A stretch of 64,000 nucleotides of DNA from positions 4,836,001 through 4,900,000 of the forward strand of contig JAAXNY010000001.1 in the NCBI GenBank assembly GCA_013420905.1, read 5' to 3'. The position numbers and the translations under genes are program-made. The notes beneath the pieces are model-generated. The model was given only the letters and a program-made list of their open reading frames with translations, made no database searches and was not told the origin of the DNA. The stretch comes from Collybia mongolica (Eukaryota > Basidiomycota > Agaricomycetes > Agaricales > Clitocybaceae). Positions 21,195 to 32,553 of the stretch are shown in pieces. How positions within the stretch are numbered: position 1 is the stretch's first letter; each line of letters opens with the position of its first letter.

Positions 21195-23537
21195 GTTGGT
21201 CTGCTCTACAGAAAAAAACACAAAAAACATCAGAACCAACTTTTTTCTATGATAATGGGCAGTGAATGGGCATTCACATTGTTTTCATGTATTTGGCATG
21301 CTTATGTGATGGAATAGATCATGTGACATGTGTCAATAAATAGAGAAATTAATCCTCTTTGTATTTCAGGTAAATATAGTAGTAGTTGTTGATTATTCCA
21401 ATGTTTAGTGTAATTTCCCACAAGGGTCATGTTTGGTAAGGGTCATTGTTGTTATAAGATGTTTGTTCACCCCTGACATAACACACAGACCTTCAAAACT
21501 AGCTGAATCTGGACATTTCTAATATTTCACTCAAAATAGACCATGGCAAAAATATGCTTAACAAGGAAATTGTAGAGCCATGTTTGTACATTCCAAATAT
21601 ATAAAAACAAAGTTAACAGCTTTACTGGTTATGGAGAAAAACACAAAATAAATTTTGAAACACAATGCTTTGAAATATTAGATATGCATAATTTTGATGG
21701 CATCATCAAAAGCATTATGTAATCATCCCAAATACATGCAAATTATGTCACAATACTTTGTATTTGTGGAGAAATGCTGTAAAAAGCCATAAGAGAAGAA
21801 AAATCCCATTATGGAAATATTTTCCTGCAGTGTTGAAATATGATGAATCAATCAATCAATCAATCAACTTGTTGCCTGAAACCTGGGTTGATAAAGAACT
21901 CGTAATATTAGAAACAAGTTCCCACAGTATTGAAATGTATATCAACCATTCAACATTCAACAATTTATTTCTAGTCTTGCATCCTAATCAAGAACTTATC
22001 AAATATGCTAAAAATAGAAATATCATCATCAAAGACAAACTTCAAACAAATGTACATATGCCTGTTAAGTGTTTTTTGTTGTATTATCACATACTATATT
22101 TGACCATACTCATATAGCTAGCCATTGTCAAGATATTGAACATTATAGATTCCAGGAGCATCCACATTGACTTGTTTGGCTATGCTTATGGCCAAGTAAT
22201 ATATAAATGTGATATTAAAATAGATATAACAAGAGATTATAATCAAATTTGGAAAGGTACAAACAATATAAATATACATTTCCTGGTGTACCCCCTCCAT
22301 AGGTCTAGGAGTAGTAGCAATTTCAATTGTCTCTGTTAGCCTAGTATTTGCTGAGATATGCATCATCTATAATGTGGGGACCTCATTAATATTGTTTGTT
22401 TGGCCAGATGTTGGCAAAGTGATATACAGATGATATTCATTTGTAATATGCAGTCAAAAAGTTGTTGTTAATAATGTGATTTGGGAGGGTACAAACAACT
22501 ACAAACACATATAACATACACATAATGTAATCCTTTACAATGTCTAGTAGTAGCATGTCCATCAGCTTTGTATTTGCTGAGATAAGTATCATCTATATTG
22601 TGGGAAATTTCTTGATTATTGTTGTTTGTTTGGCCAGATGTGTGGTGAAATGATATACACACAGTATTCATGTACAATATGTAGCAAGAAATTTGTTGTT
22701 GATAAGGTTTAGAAAAATAAAAACAAATACAAACACTTACAAACATATACATGAGGTACTACTTCACCATATCTAACACCAGCAATTTAAATTACATCCA
22801 TAGGCCTTGTTGTTGTTGAGATATGCAATGATTTATATTGTGGGAACTTTGATGGTATTGTTTGTTTGGCTAGCTGTGTGGTAAACTTGTACACAAACTT
22901 GATATTCATTTGTAACATGCTTGTAGTGAGAGAGCTGCTTTTGATCATGATGTTTGAAGGTGTACAAACAAATACAAATACATACAAATATCTACATTGG
23001 GTAGCCCCTCACCATATCTAGTAGTAGCAATTTAAATTGCATCCATAGGTCTTGTCATTGTTGAGATATGCAATGTTTTGTATTGTGGGAAAAGTTTGAC
23101 CCAAAGCGGAACAAGCCTCTTGTAATCGTGCTTACGTTTGTCAACTACGCTGTTAGCTCTAACAGCGTAGTTGACAAACGTAAGCATGATTATGCAGTGG
23201 ACAATTTTTAATTAATTCTTGAGATATCCCAAAGAAAAACACCAATTAACTCGAAATTATAATATTAAATGCAGCTTATGTTAGCAGTTGCCTTTTTTGC
23301 TCGAAATCCGCGCGTCGGCTAATTTAGATTCCCACAGTTAGAAAAATATTTCCACGACTACAAAGTCTTACTGATGTACTTCAAAATGTTTACTGATCAT
23401 GTTCTAATGAAATCTTGGAACACTTCAAACTTACTAACCGTGGGAAAAACAACACTGGATCTTGTTGGGTATGCTGAATTTTCCCCGCAAACCCAGGATG
23501 ATGAACGAGTTACTTATGTAAACATAAGGACTCGTAA
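21195..23537 (+). repeat. R1 repeat, third copy (5'-truncated)
   Basis: Part of the B block (to about 21930), then A and C in uninterrupted order. It supplies the reference for the other copies: an intact A/C junction at 22051-22060, an intact palindrome at 23123-23192, and the terminal hairpin ending GGACTCGTAA at 23537. The four C-block tandem units begin near 22248, 22480, 22705 and 22955. No protein gene is supported. Confidence 0.8.
23123..23192. repeat. 70-bp palindrome, R1 copy 3
   Basis: Arms of 35 bases with two mismatches, starting TAATCGTGCTTACG and ending CGTAAGCATGATTA. It lies in the C block, upstream of the terminal hairpin. Confidence 0.85.
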
Positions 23538-24342
23538 TAACAGAAATTTGGGATAAAACTCCCAGTCAAGACCTTTTGGAACAGTATGGAAGATATAAAC
23601 AGATACAAGACACACTGTTTAACCAAACTGCCAAAATCACAAGTTTCATGGATCAGGTTGCAGGAAACCTTAGCTCTACTCTAGAATTCAAAGCACTACA
23701 AATCATTGTAGAAAACAAAGAACAAATTGATGAAACACCTACCACATCAATTCCTTTTGACACATCATTAGCTCTTCAAACCACATCCTCTGGAAGAAGA
23801 ACATTATTCCCCATTCCTGAAAAGCCAGAACCACTGAGTTATCACTCAACATCTTCTGAATCAAATATATTGCCATATACCACAAAAACACCTATACCAT
23901 CTATAGACCCATCACTTGTTATGACACGAACCAAGAGACAGAAAGCAACAAAGTCCATAATCAAAAAGAAACCAAAAAGAAGACCAGCAAAATTACCACC
24001 AAACTCCTTCAACCAAAAAGGAGACATCCAAAATCCCATTGACCTAACCAACTCTACACCTGATCCATGTGATTCAATTTATAGCTTCAAATGCACACAC
24101 TGCTGGTCCAAAGATCATATGAGACTAGACTGCCCAAACTATGAATGCCCAGGATGCAAAGAAAAGAAACCTGGACATATGTATATTCCTTTTGCCCAAA
24201 AGTAGTCCTCCAATACTCAAGGAAAGGTTGTACCAATTTGTCTCCACAGAAACAAGCACAGAACTATGATGGTTATCAAGATGTTTATGGATTTTCTGAA
24301 GACAAGGAACATCACTCTGGGAAATCTTGGAACGGTCATTGA
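23538..24342 (+). pseudogene. Gag-like zinc-knuckle fragment
   Basis: The frame is open from the R1 end (EIWDKTPSQDLLEQYG...), through a serine/threonine/proline-rich middle and a basic stretch (KKKPKRRPAK), to a cysteine-rich knuckle CTHCWSKDHMRLDC followed by CPGC. It then shifts frame near 24180 and continues as TYVYSFCPKVVLQ... to 24342. The N-terminus is removed by the R1 boundary. An LTR-like sequence follows, so it is plausibly retrotransposon gag; the superfamily is not determined. Confidence 0.5.
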
Positions 24343-24375
24343 AGCTGGGATGCTTCAATCATAGAACAGGGGTAA

Positions 24376-24847
24376 TGTTACAAATTCCCTTACCATGCAC
24401 CCTATCTATCTTTTTCTTCTTACTCACTGTTGCTTACTCACAATTACTAATATTGGTTTGCATTACTCAGACAATTCTCCATTAGTCCTATTTATCCCAT
24501 GCTTACTCATCCCCCTTATCTATATAACCAATAGCACTAATCCCTCTTATCTATATGACCAATAGCATAAACCATGCTTATCTATGCTTATTGGACTCAT
24601 ACGTATATATAGGGATATTCTAGCATAGTTAGTTCTTTAGCTTGACCTAGCTCATCTATTCTTGACTCCTCAATGCAAACTCAATCCTATTTGCCTTACA
24701 AAGGGAGTAGTGTATCATTGAACAAACAATCTGACTTAGCCCTACTGAGGGAGTCATTAGATGTTGGACTTACAGAGTCAACAGTCTTAGAACGAATGAA
24801 CAACAAACCAGATTGATCTAGAGGATAAGGCCTAAACAGCCATAACA
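24376..24847 (+). repeat. Candidate LTR (about 472 bp)
   Basis: It starts TGTTACAAATTCCC after a purine-rich AACAGGGGTAA and ends CAGCCATAACA, giving TGTTA/TAACA termini. A TATATATAG box near 24604 fits an LTR promoter. It would be the 3' LTR of the gag fragment upstream. No second copy lies in the window, so LTR status is inferred. Confidence 0.45.
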
Positions 24848-25275
24848 GTTTCTAGAGTTATATATTATAAAATATGAACATGAGGTAAATATGCCTCACC
24901 TCCCAGGTTTGGTTTTTGTGTTTTTGACAATGTTTTATGGCCCTCCACAGTGTGTAAATCTATAGAAATATATCCTTTATACTTTGAAACATGTTCCAGG
25001 TCAAAATTTGGATGTATATCAACATGAGGCCAGTCAACCACCCTCGAAACATTTCAAAATGCAGCCAATTTCATGTATCCTACAGATTATATTCAATTTG
25101 TGAGCATAAACCATAAGCTAATGTCAAATAGAAACTTGTATTATGATTGAGGCTATGTATGGCTTCTCAACACAACTTATTTGGGAGAGAAATATGCATG
25201 CAATGTTGTGTGAGCATGAAATCAATTTCGGCTGTACCACAGAATGGTGGTGTACCATTGTCATGTGAATGACTG
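24848..25275. other. AT-rich sequence without gene
   Basis: Nothing recognisable. It ends where R1 C-block homology resumes. Confidence 0.4.
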
Positions 25276-27069
25276 TAATATACATATGATGTATATTTGT
25301 AATATGTAGCAAAAGAGTTGTTGTTGATAATGAGATTTGGAAGAGTACAAACAACTACAAACACATATAAGTATACATATAATGTATTCCTTTACAATAT
25401 CTAGTAGTAGCATGTCCATCAGCTTTGTATTTGCTGAGATATACATCATCTATATTGTGGGAAATTTCTTTAGTATTATTGTTTGTTTGGCCAGATGTGT
25501 GGTGAAGTGATATACTATCAGTGGCCCATCATTGCCTATGGCTTATTTTCATTTTGGCCACTTCCACAGCTCTGTTTGCCTCAAAAAAAAACCATAGCTT
25601 GGTGCATGTTATACAAATAAGATCCTCAACTCAGAACAATAAATAAATGTCCTGAGTTTTATGGGGAGGCTCAAGAAGGTGACTTTGATCAGGTAAATTG
25701 TCATTTGATAGTCAGGCCCACAATTATGGGAAAGGGCACAGGAAATTGGTTGGATACACAACCTTCTATATATCAATAGCTTCTATTCTACACATTTTAT
25801 TAGGGTATGGAGTCTTAGATGCTATGGCAGGCTCCAGATTTGTTGTTCACAGAGGTGAGAGTGACAGGGATCCTCATTACATTTTCAGATGCCCCTGGCT
25901 TCCCAGCTCAGCAGTTGAGACAATACCCCTTGGTGTATGAAATTTTCTTGATTTTGATGTGACAACAGTGACAAAAATAAGCAATACACATCTCATTTGC
26001 TGAAATCAAGCCTGTTGTCTTGGTCAATGCCTGCCACATTTTCTCCCCCAAAAAAAAATAATTGAGGCAGGGCAATCTGTCCATAAGAACCAGTCCTATA
26101 TACTGGTAACTTCATGATTCCTCATTTTTCCATTTTGTAGCATTATGGGGGAGAGTGTCAAAAATTGGCATTAATGGGCTACCCATAGTACAGACAGTAA
26201 TCATTTGTAACATGTAGCAAGAAATTTGCTGTCGATAATGTTTAGAATAATATAAACAAATATAAACACATACAAACATATTCATGAGGTACTACTTCAT
26301 TATATCTAACACCAGCAATTTAAATTACATCCATAGGCCTTGTTGTTGTTGAGATATGCAATGATTTATATTGTGGGAACTTTGATGGTATTGTTTGTTT
26401 GGCTAGCTGTGTGGCAAAGTCATCTACAAACTTGATATTCATTTGTAACATGCTTGTAGTGAGAGAGCTACTTTTGATCACAATACTTGATGGTGTACAA
26501 ACACATACAAATATACATAAATATACAAACTAGGTAGCCCTTCACCAAATCTAGTAGTAGCAATTTAAACTGCATCCATAGGTCTTGTTATCATGGAGAT
26601 ATGCAATGTTTTATATTGTGGGAAAAGATTAACCCAAAGCAGAACAAGTGTCTTGTAATCATGCTTATGTTTGTCAACTACACTGTTAGAGCTAACATTG
26701 TAGTTGACAAACCTAAGCACAATCATGCAGTGGACAGTTATTAATTAATTCTTGAGATATCCTAAGGAAAAGACCAATTAACTCTAATTTATATTATCAA
26801 ATGCAGCCCATGTTAGCAGTTGCCTTTTTTGCTCAAAATCCATGTGTCAGCTAATTTTGATTCCCACCATTAGAAAAATATTTCCATGACTACAAAGTCT
26901 TACTGATGTACTTCAAAATGTTTATTGATCATGTTGTAATGAATTTTCAGAACACTTCAAAATTACTAACTGTGGGAAAAACAACACTGGATCTTGTTGG
27001 GTACACTGAATTTTCCCTGCAAACCCAGGATGATGAACAAGTTACTTATGTAAACATAAGGACTCATAA
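25276..27069 (+). repeat. R1 repeat, fourth copy (decayed C block)
   Basis: C-block homology at 25276-25514 and 26189-27069 is split by a MITE. Tandem units, palindrome and terminal hairpin are recognisable, but nearly every CpG of the other copies is TG or CA: CTCAAAATCCATGTG replaces CTCGAAATCCGCACG, and the end reads GGACTCATAA. This is the oldest copy by this measure. Confidence 0.75.
25515..26188. mobile_element. 674-bp MITE with TA duplication
   Basis: It interrupts R1 at TA (25513-25514 and 26189-26190). The termini are imperfect inverted repeats: CTATCAGTGGCCCATCATTG on the left, and CTATGGGTAGCCCATTAATG when the right is read on the minus strand. It has no transposase; a short ORF at 25698-25940 is not recognisable. 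A non-autonomous Tc1/mariner-superfamily element is the simplest reading. Confidence 0.6.
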
Positions 27070-28587
27070 CATCAGCATTGGTGGTTGGTATCACACATTG
27101 GTATTGGCACCCACACCTGCACATTGGCACTCATGCCCATACATTGGATTCCAGTTGGAGGACATGTGACTTGGTTGTGTAAGGGCAACTCTACATCAGC
27201 AAATCCTGGGTCCCCTGCAGAGATCTGCTAGCAGCCCTGCATAGATACCCATAGACATGCATAGTGCCATAGATGCCATAGAGTAGGTTCTGTTGCTGTA
27301 CACCTCTGTGCAGACCTCCATAGCTCTCAGCAGTTATAGCTAAATTTACGCTCATCTGTAAAGTGCTACAAGGTCTGGGATAGTTCCACTTATTACTGGG
27401 CAGAGCATGAGAGATTATGGTTCCAGTCTGTAGACACACCCCATGCTTTTGAGATATGTACAGTCCGGGAGAATAGGGCAGACAGTATTCCATTACATTG
27501 CCACATTTTTAGTGAGGTGGGGTTATTATCTATGGATTTAATAGGTAACAAGGATTACTCTAACCAAGTCTGACAGTCAATCGATAACATTACAAAGTCC
27601 CAGGCCATTGAGTATACTAACCTACAGTAGGCACAGGTGCAGGGCAATCCGTTTCTGACAGTTAATGTAAATGGGTACAAATGAGTGTTCACCTACCAAT
27701 GATGCCTCAGGTTGATCATACAGTGCCATATGACTGTTCTGCCACAGGTTATTATGTGTAGAACTGTAGTGCAAGAGCATGCTTACCCTGACTTGTAGAT
27801 GTTAACGAAGGTGACATTTTCCCATGGTAAACCCAGCCCTGCCAGCACCGCAGACTTCTTCAGCCAGCTTTCTGAATTGCATCATGATCCACAGACACCC
27901 TTAGTCTTGGTCCAAGACACCGAGTTCTTCCTCGTTGGTCTGGTCTTGTCTAGCATGGCTGGTTGTTGAACATTGAGACATGGAATTGTAAGGTGGGAGG
28001 AATTTGCCTCATAAACAGAACTTCAAATTGCCACCTCAGACCTCTGACAACATGGCAATATGGTTAAACCTGATGCTGGTAGACCCGTGACACTTCACAT
28101 GACAGGTGCAGTAATCACATGGTATGGCCCAGCAACACCATACCCATACCTGCCACATCACAGTTTGAACCAAGCCATGTCCAACACTAGTCTTGGAGAA
28201 TTTAGAATGGAACTTTGTCTTGAGATGTTTGACCCAGCGTTCATTGCCCTATCATGCAGTATGCATCCTATGTAAACTTAGACAAGGCACAAAAACCTGT
28301 ATTTTGCATACATACAATAATGTTGGATTTTGAATTTTGAGTAAGTTTGGCCCAATTTTGCACAACCTGCCAAACCAAGCATATCCCTGGGCAGATAAGG
28401 TAATAAATATACAGAACTGTGTAGAAGTATGAGCCACTATGAATATCAGGACAGACAGGGTGGATTCTACACACAACTGCAAAGCACTGCAGAGTTCAGT
28501 ACAACATCTATGGATGACTATGGGCACTACAAGGTCTGTCGGCTGATTGTGAGAAAAATCAGGGTTTGCTGATGTATGTTGCGCCAT
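27070..28587. other. Unclassified sequence
   Basis: No gene is supported. 27075-27165 is rich in CATTGG words. The remainder is moderately AT-rich with short unconserved ORFs and may be old transposon debris. Confidence 0.4.
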
Positions 28588-29212
28588 GCTAACCCAAGGT
28601 CAGCTGATGCATGATCTAGCAGAGGAAATCTAAAGTTATATTTAGAAGTATATTAGAGTCTATGTACTCACCTAGCAGAGGAAATCCAAAGAGAATACTC
28701 TGAGGATCCTCTGCGAAGTGTCTCTATCCTATATATCTCATCTAAACAATAGCAGGGAGTTCCCATTGTTGCCACATGGCTCAGGGTCATACTGTACATT
28801 ATCTAAAAGTGAGCTACATGTTCTCCAATGGTGCACACATTGTAATCACAAAGCAAGTGAGGTGCCAATGACAAGTATGCCAATGGTAGGAGATGCAAGG
28901 GTGTCTTGCCCAAGTGTGCAATGAGCAGGACCAAGTGTGTGATGGGTGGAACTGCAGTTGCAATGAGTTGCAATGAGCAGGCCAGTGTCAGAAGGTGTGA
29001 TAGTGGGAGCCTCCTGCTATTGTTTAGGCTAGGTATATGTATAGGATAGAGACACCTGGCAGAGGACCCCTCAGAGTATTCTCTTTGGATTTCCTCTGCT
29101 AGGTGAGTACATAGGCTCTACTATACTTCTAAATATAACTTTGGATTCCTCTGCTAGATCATGCATCAGCCAACTTGGGGTCAGCATGCAAAAATGTAGA
29201 ATTTCCCTTACA
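28588..29212. repeat. Inverted pair of LTR-like fragments
   Basis: 28588-28760 and 29010-29192 are inverted copies of about 170 bp. Each has the layout TATA-like box, CAGAG.ATTCTCTT.GGAT, CTCTGCTAGGTGAGTA and a repeat of TTCCTCTGCTAG. The right copy ends TTTCCCTTACA at 29212. This matches the layout of the gypsy LTR at 49012-49459 (CAGAGAATTCTCTTAGGATC, CCAGGTGAGTAG, CCCTTACA), so they are probably remnants of related LTRs in opposite orientation around about 250 bp of spacer. Confidence 0.55.
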
Positions 29213-30229
29213 GTGACAGGGGTGCCATTACCATAATTATGTGCCCTTCAAAAACAAGCCTAACAGCATGATACAGGTGCTAGTACAGCTGTAAACAGAC
29301 TAATATAGGCATATAGTTTATATACTTTACAATGAACTTGCAAGTGTCAGATGTGCACTTGCTCATTGTGTTGTGTTTCCACTTCTTGCCCCAAGGGACA
29401 GTTTTTGATGGAAGAATATCTACAACCTACAATAATACAATCAAAATCAATGGTCTCTTTGGGTATATGAATCAGAAAATGTACCTCTGCATTTAAAAGG
29501 TTTGATCTGGTAGGAAGTGTGTTGTCATTATCAGAATCAATCAAGCTTGAGTTCTCACTTGGGCAAGGAAGCAGCACTTTGTCACTCTACAAACTGTAGA
29601 AATCAATATCTACTGCATCTTTGAATTTCCTGATGCATCAAATGCACATTTCTTGCCTGAGGCAAAGATTGGAGAGGGCAAGGGAGATATGTCTCTTGAC
29701 AACATGGTGTGATGATGTATTTTAAAGTCACGTGGACTGTATACCCATCAATGGCCATCAATTGGCAGGTCTGAGGTCAGATGGCAAATACCCATACCCT
29801 ATGGTACAGGGCCTATACCATACCAGCAATGGGCACATGGGTGGCAATGGTACGGATACAGCCACCATAATATGGTTACAGCATGCAACTCTAGCCATGG
29901 TGGCAAGGTAGTCTCAAGCAAAGGATGCCCAGACACTATATCAATGAGCATTCATCTAAGGAACATGATGTGAGCCTTCTTGTTGATGCTGTTGAACAAC
30001 AAGTAACATTCACTCCACCATTCAAAGATGGACATGTCCTCTGGTAGGATATCACCCTTATAGAGATATCGTTGGAATTTGGCCATTGAAAATTCTGAGA
30101 GCAGTTTTTTTCTTAATCTACATCTTATCTTGATGTATCACGGATGCAGTCAAATGATGGTGTAAACACCAACGATACAGGTAGGCCTATTGTTGTGAAA
30201 ATAGCTGTTACTGTCGTCCCTATCTCAAC
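29213..30229. other. Unclassified sequence
   Basis: No gene or repeat is recognised; short ORFs are unconserved. Base composition shifts toward that of the paralogue array near the right end. Confidence 0.4.
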
Positions 30230-31247
30230 TCATCAAGGAGCCTCTCTGTTTGCAACGAATTCCAAAATTCTTAGCTCATCAAGTCAAAGAGATCGGTATT
30301 ACATAACCCAATCAAATTAAGATTTGGGTCGTCGAAATTTTTAGCTCACTTGATTTCTTCAAATTTTGGGTGTGATTAGGAGGAGACAATGTTCATTCCC
30401 ATGAGACACTCTAGCCTTCGCCGCCTACAAATCTGAAGCAAGCATTTTGAAGTTCACGTTCTCAAATGCAGGTAAGTACGTCAATCATCCTTGCCTCTCA
30501 CAAACTTGCAAGTAACCGCGAGAAGGATGAACTGATAAGACACCAGAGGATGCATAGTACAAGTCAGTCAAAGATACAAATCTCAGGAATCTATATTGCT
30601 CTTGGGTTGAATCAAACTTCAGTGTTCACAGCAGTAGAACCTTCGTATCACAATCTATCAATGCATCAACATGGAGTGCACTGCCTTCGGAACCCGCTCG
30701 AAGGGTTGCTCTGCACAGAAGGCATATCTCAGTACCAGAACAGCAAGCTTATCCCCTCAGGCTATAACACTTGCCACTGAAATTCACAAATAGCTGACAG
30801 CCATGATTTGATTATGTACTGCACCTGTCTTACACTTAAGCCGTAAATCTCAACAGGATCATGTGAAGGAGCGCCCCACGTGGGGCACCTATAGAGTTGA
30901 AACGCTGTTATCAAAAACCACGCCCCCATTAACTTCTGTCAATAATCACACCGCACAAATTAAGATTGGTATTTTTGTGCACCAATCACCATTGATAATC
31001 TGACACATTCCAAGCCATTGGCCAACTCCTTGATTCAGATACGGTGATTTCGAGATTTGGGGAGGCGTTATAAAAATACATTGTCCTTCGTGGCATCAGG
31101 TGAGTGGAGTCCTGTTTCTTGAACTGTAATGGCAACAATTACGTGATGTTTTGCTTGCCATTTAAATAGAACATGGGAAGCTTTTCATGAAGAGATTCAG
31201 CCCGCTTCTGAGCTCCCTCCTCGTCGATTCTGGCAGATATCAAGAGT
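30230..31247 (+). repeat. 5' flank duplicated with the membrane-protein gene (unit 1)
   Basis: It resembles 32800-34103 in order (shared TTGCCTCTCACAAA, AGGACACCA-like and TTACGTGATGTTTTGCTTGC words), showing that the tandem duplication of roughly 2.8 kb includes the upstream region. ORFs in it (30466-30780, for example) are not shared with the second unit, so it is non-coding. A conserved TTGCCAT(A/T)TAAA-like box lies about 90 bases before the ATG. Confidence 0.6.
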
Positions 31248-32553
31248 ATGGCCAATATATCAGACACCCATCTCCCTAACCCTTTCACACCGATGGCGTT
31301 CCTGTCACCTGATCAGGCGTACCAAACGACCATCATGAATTATATCGTTATAGGAGCGTTGAGTGTTAGTATTGCACATCTGGAATTCAACTGCCAAACT
31401 TACTCTGACGGAATTTAGGTTCTAATCTGGGACATTTTGACTCACTTGCCTAGTGATCATAAACTTGCAACTCGATACCAAACCAACCTACCAACAATCA
31501 TATATCTCGTGTCAAGGTTAGCTCTGCTTCAGCCTGTTTCTGTGTTTTACTCAGTTGTATATTTACGATAGATGGAGCACCCTGTTGTATACGCTTATAA
31601 GCTCGATCATCCGTAGTAAGTACATCCTTGCTGTATCTTCCATCGATCTGACAGCTATGATATAGCCGCACAAGTAGATGACTGCAATGCCTTGACGAAG
31701 GCGGGATGTGCAGTATATCATGTCACTGTGTCATCTACCGCTCTTTTGTTCTTCTTGCGTGTGCGCGCAGTATTCAATCGGAACATCTATATCACCACCG
31801 GATTCTTTGCTTTGTGGGTAGTTGTCCTCGGCGGGTCATTGACAGCGGTATTAAGCGCTACTGGTGTCCACATTGGCAACACCAAATACTGCACCTTTTC
31901 GGACCTGAAGGCCTCCCGCGCCGCTGTCGCGACCATTACACTTGCTGTATTTGACACCTGCGTCTTCATCGCAATCACTTGGCGCCTCTCAAACAGCGAG
32001 CTTTCCGTCCAGAAGAGTAACATTCTCTCTTCGGAAACCCGTTTTGATTTGTTCGGTAGATACCTTCCGGCGTTCGCAAAGGCACTACTGCATGACGGAC
32101 AGAAGTACTACATGTAAGTCTATGGCTGATTTTCTGTAGTAGGGACCAAAGTAACCTTCGCCCAACAGGGTGGCCATGCTTGCCAACTTAGCTGTGATAG
32201 CCATGGATCTTGCCCCTGGAATCCCACTGCCTTACAGGTCGGCGTTTTGGGCCCCTGCCATTGCGCTGTCGAACATCATGGCGTGTCGCGTGTTTCGCCA
32301 CACCAAGTTGAAGTCCAACAGTGAGGATTCCCGTGTCGCCAATATCAGTACGATGCAGTTCCGGAAGGGCAACAACACACCAGCACCATTGCATATCCAT
32401 GTCCAAAAGCAATGGAATGGAGATAGCTTGACTATGAACTCTGCTACTGAGAGCGAGTTTCACATCGAAACAAAGGAGCAGTTGACCAGTGTTCCCGCCT
32501 TGGACAGAATTGGGGGCCTTTCGAGGGAAGGGGGCACTAATTCGGTGGTGTAG
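31248..32553 (+). pseudogene. Seven-helix membrane protein paralogue, copy 2
   Basis: Exons by comparison with copy 3: 31248-31382, 31419-31516, 31572-31615, 31666-32113 and 32169-32553. All later introns have GT-AG. The first candidate intron, 37 nt with GT in copies 3 and 4, is 36 nt here and begins GA; if retained it ends in an in-frame TAG (31416-31418). The rest of the coding sequence is open and well conserved: VHIGNTKYCTFSDLK, FDTCVFIAIT, DGQKYYM, and a hydrophilic C-terminus ending TNSVV. Either this copy is inactivated by splice-donor loss, or a different first exon is used. Confidence 0.65.

Noticed and set aside
30466..30780. 104-codon ORF upstream of paralogue copy 2
   Set aside because: The homologous duplicated flank at about 33060-33400 does not keep this frame, so it is non-coding.
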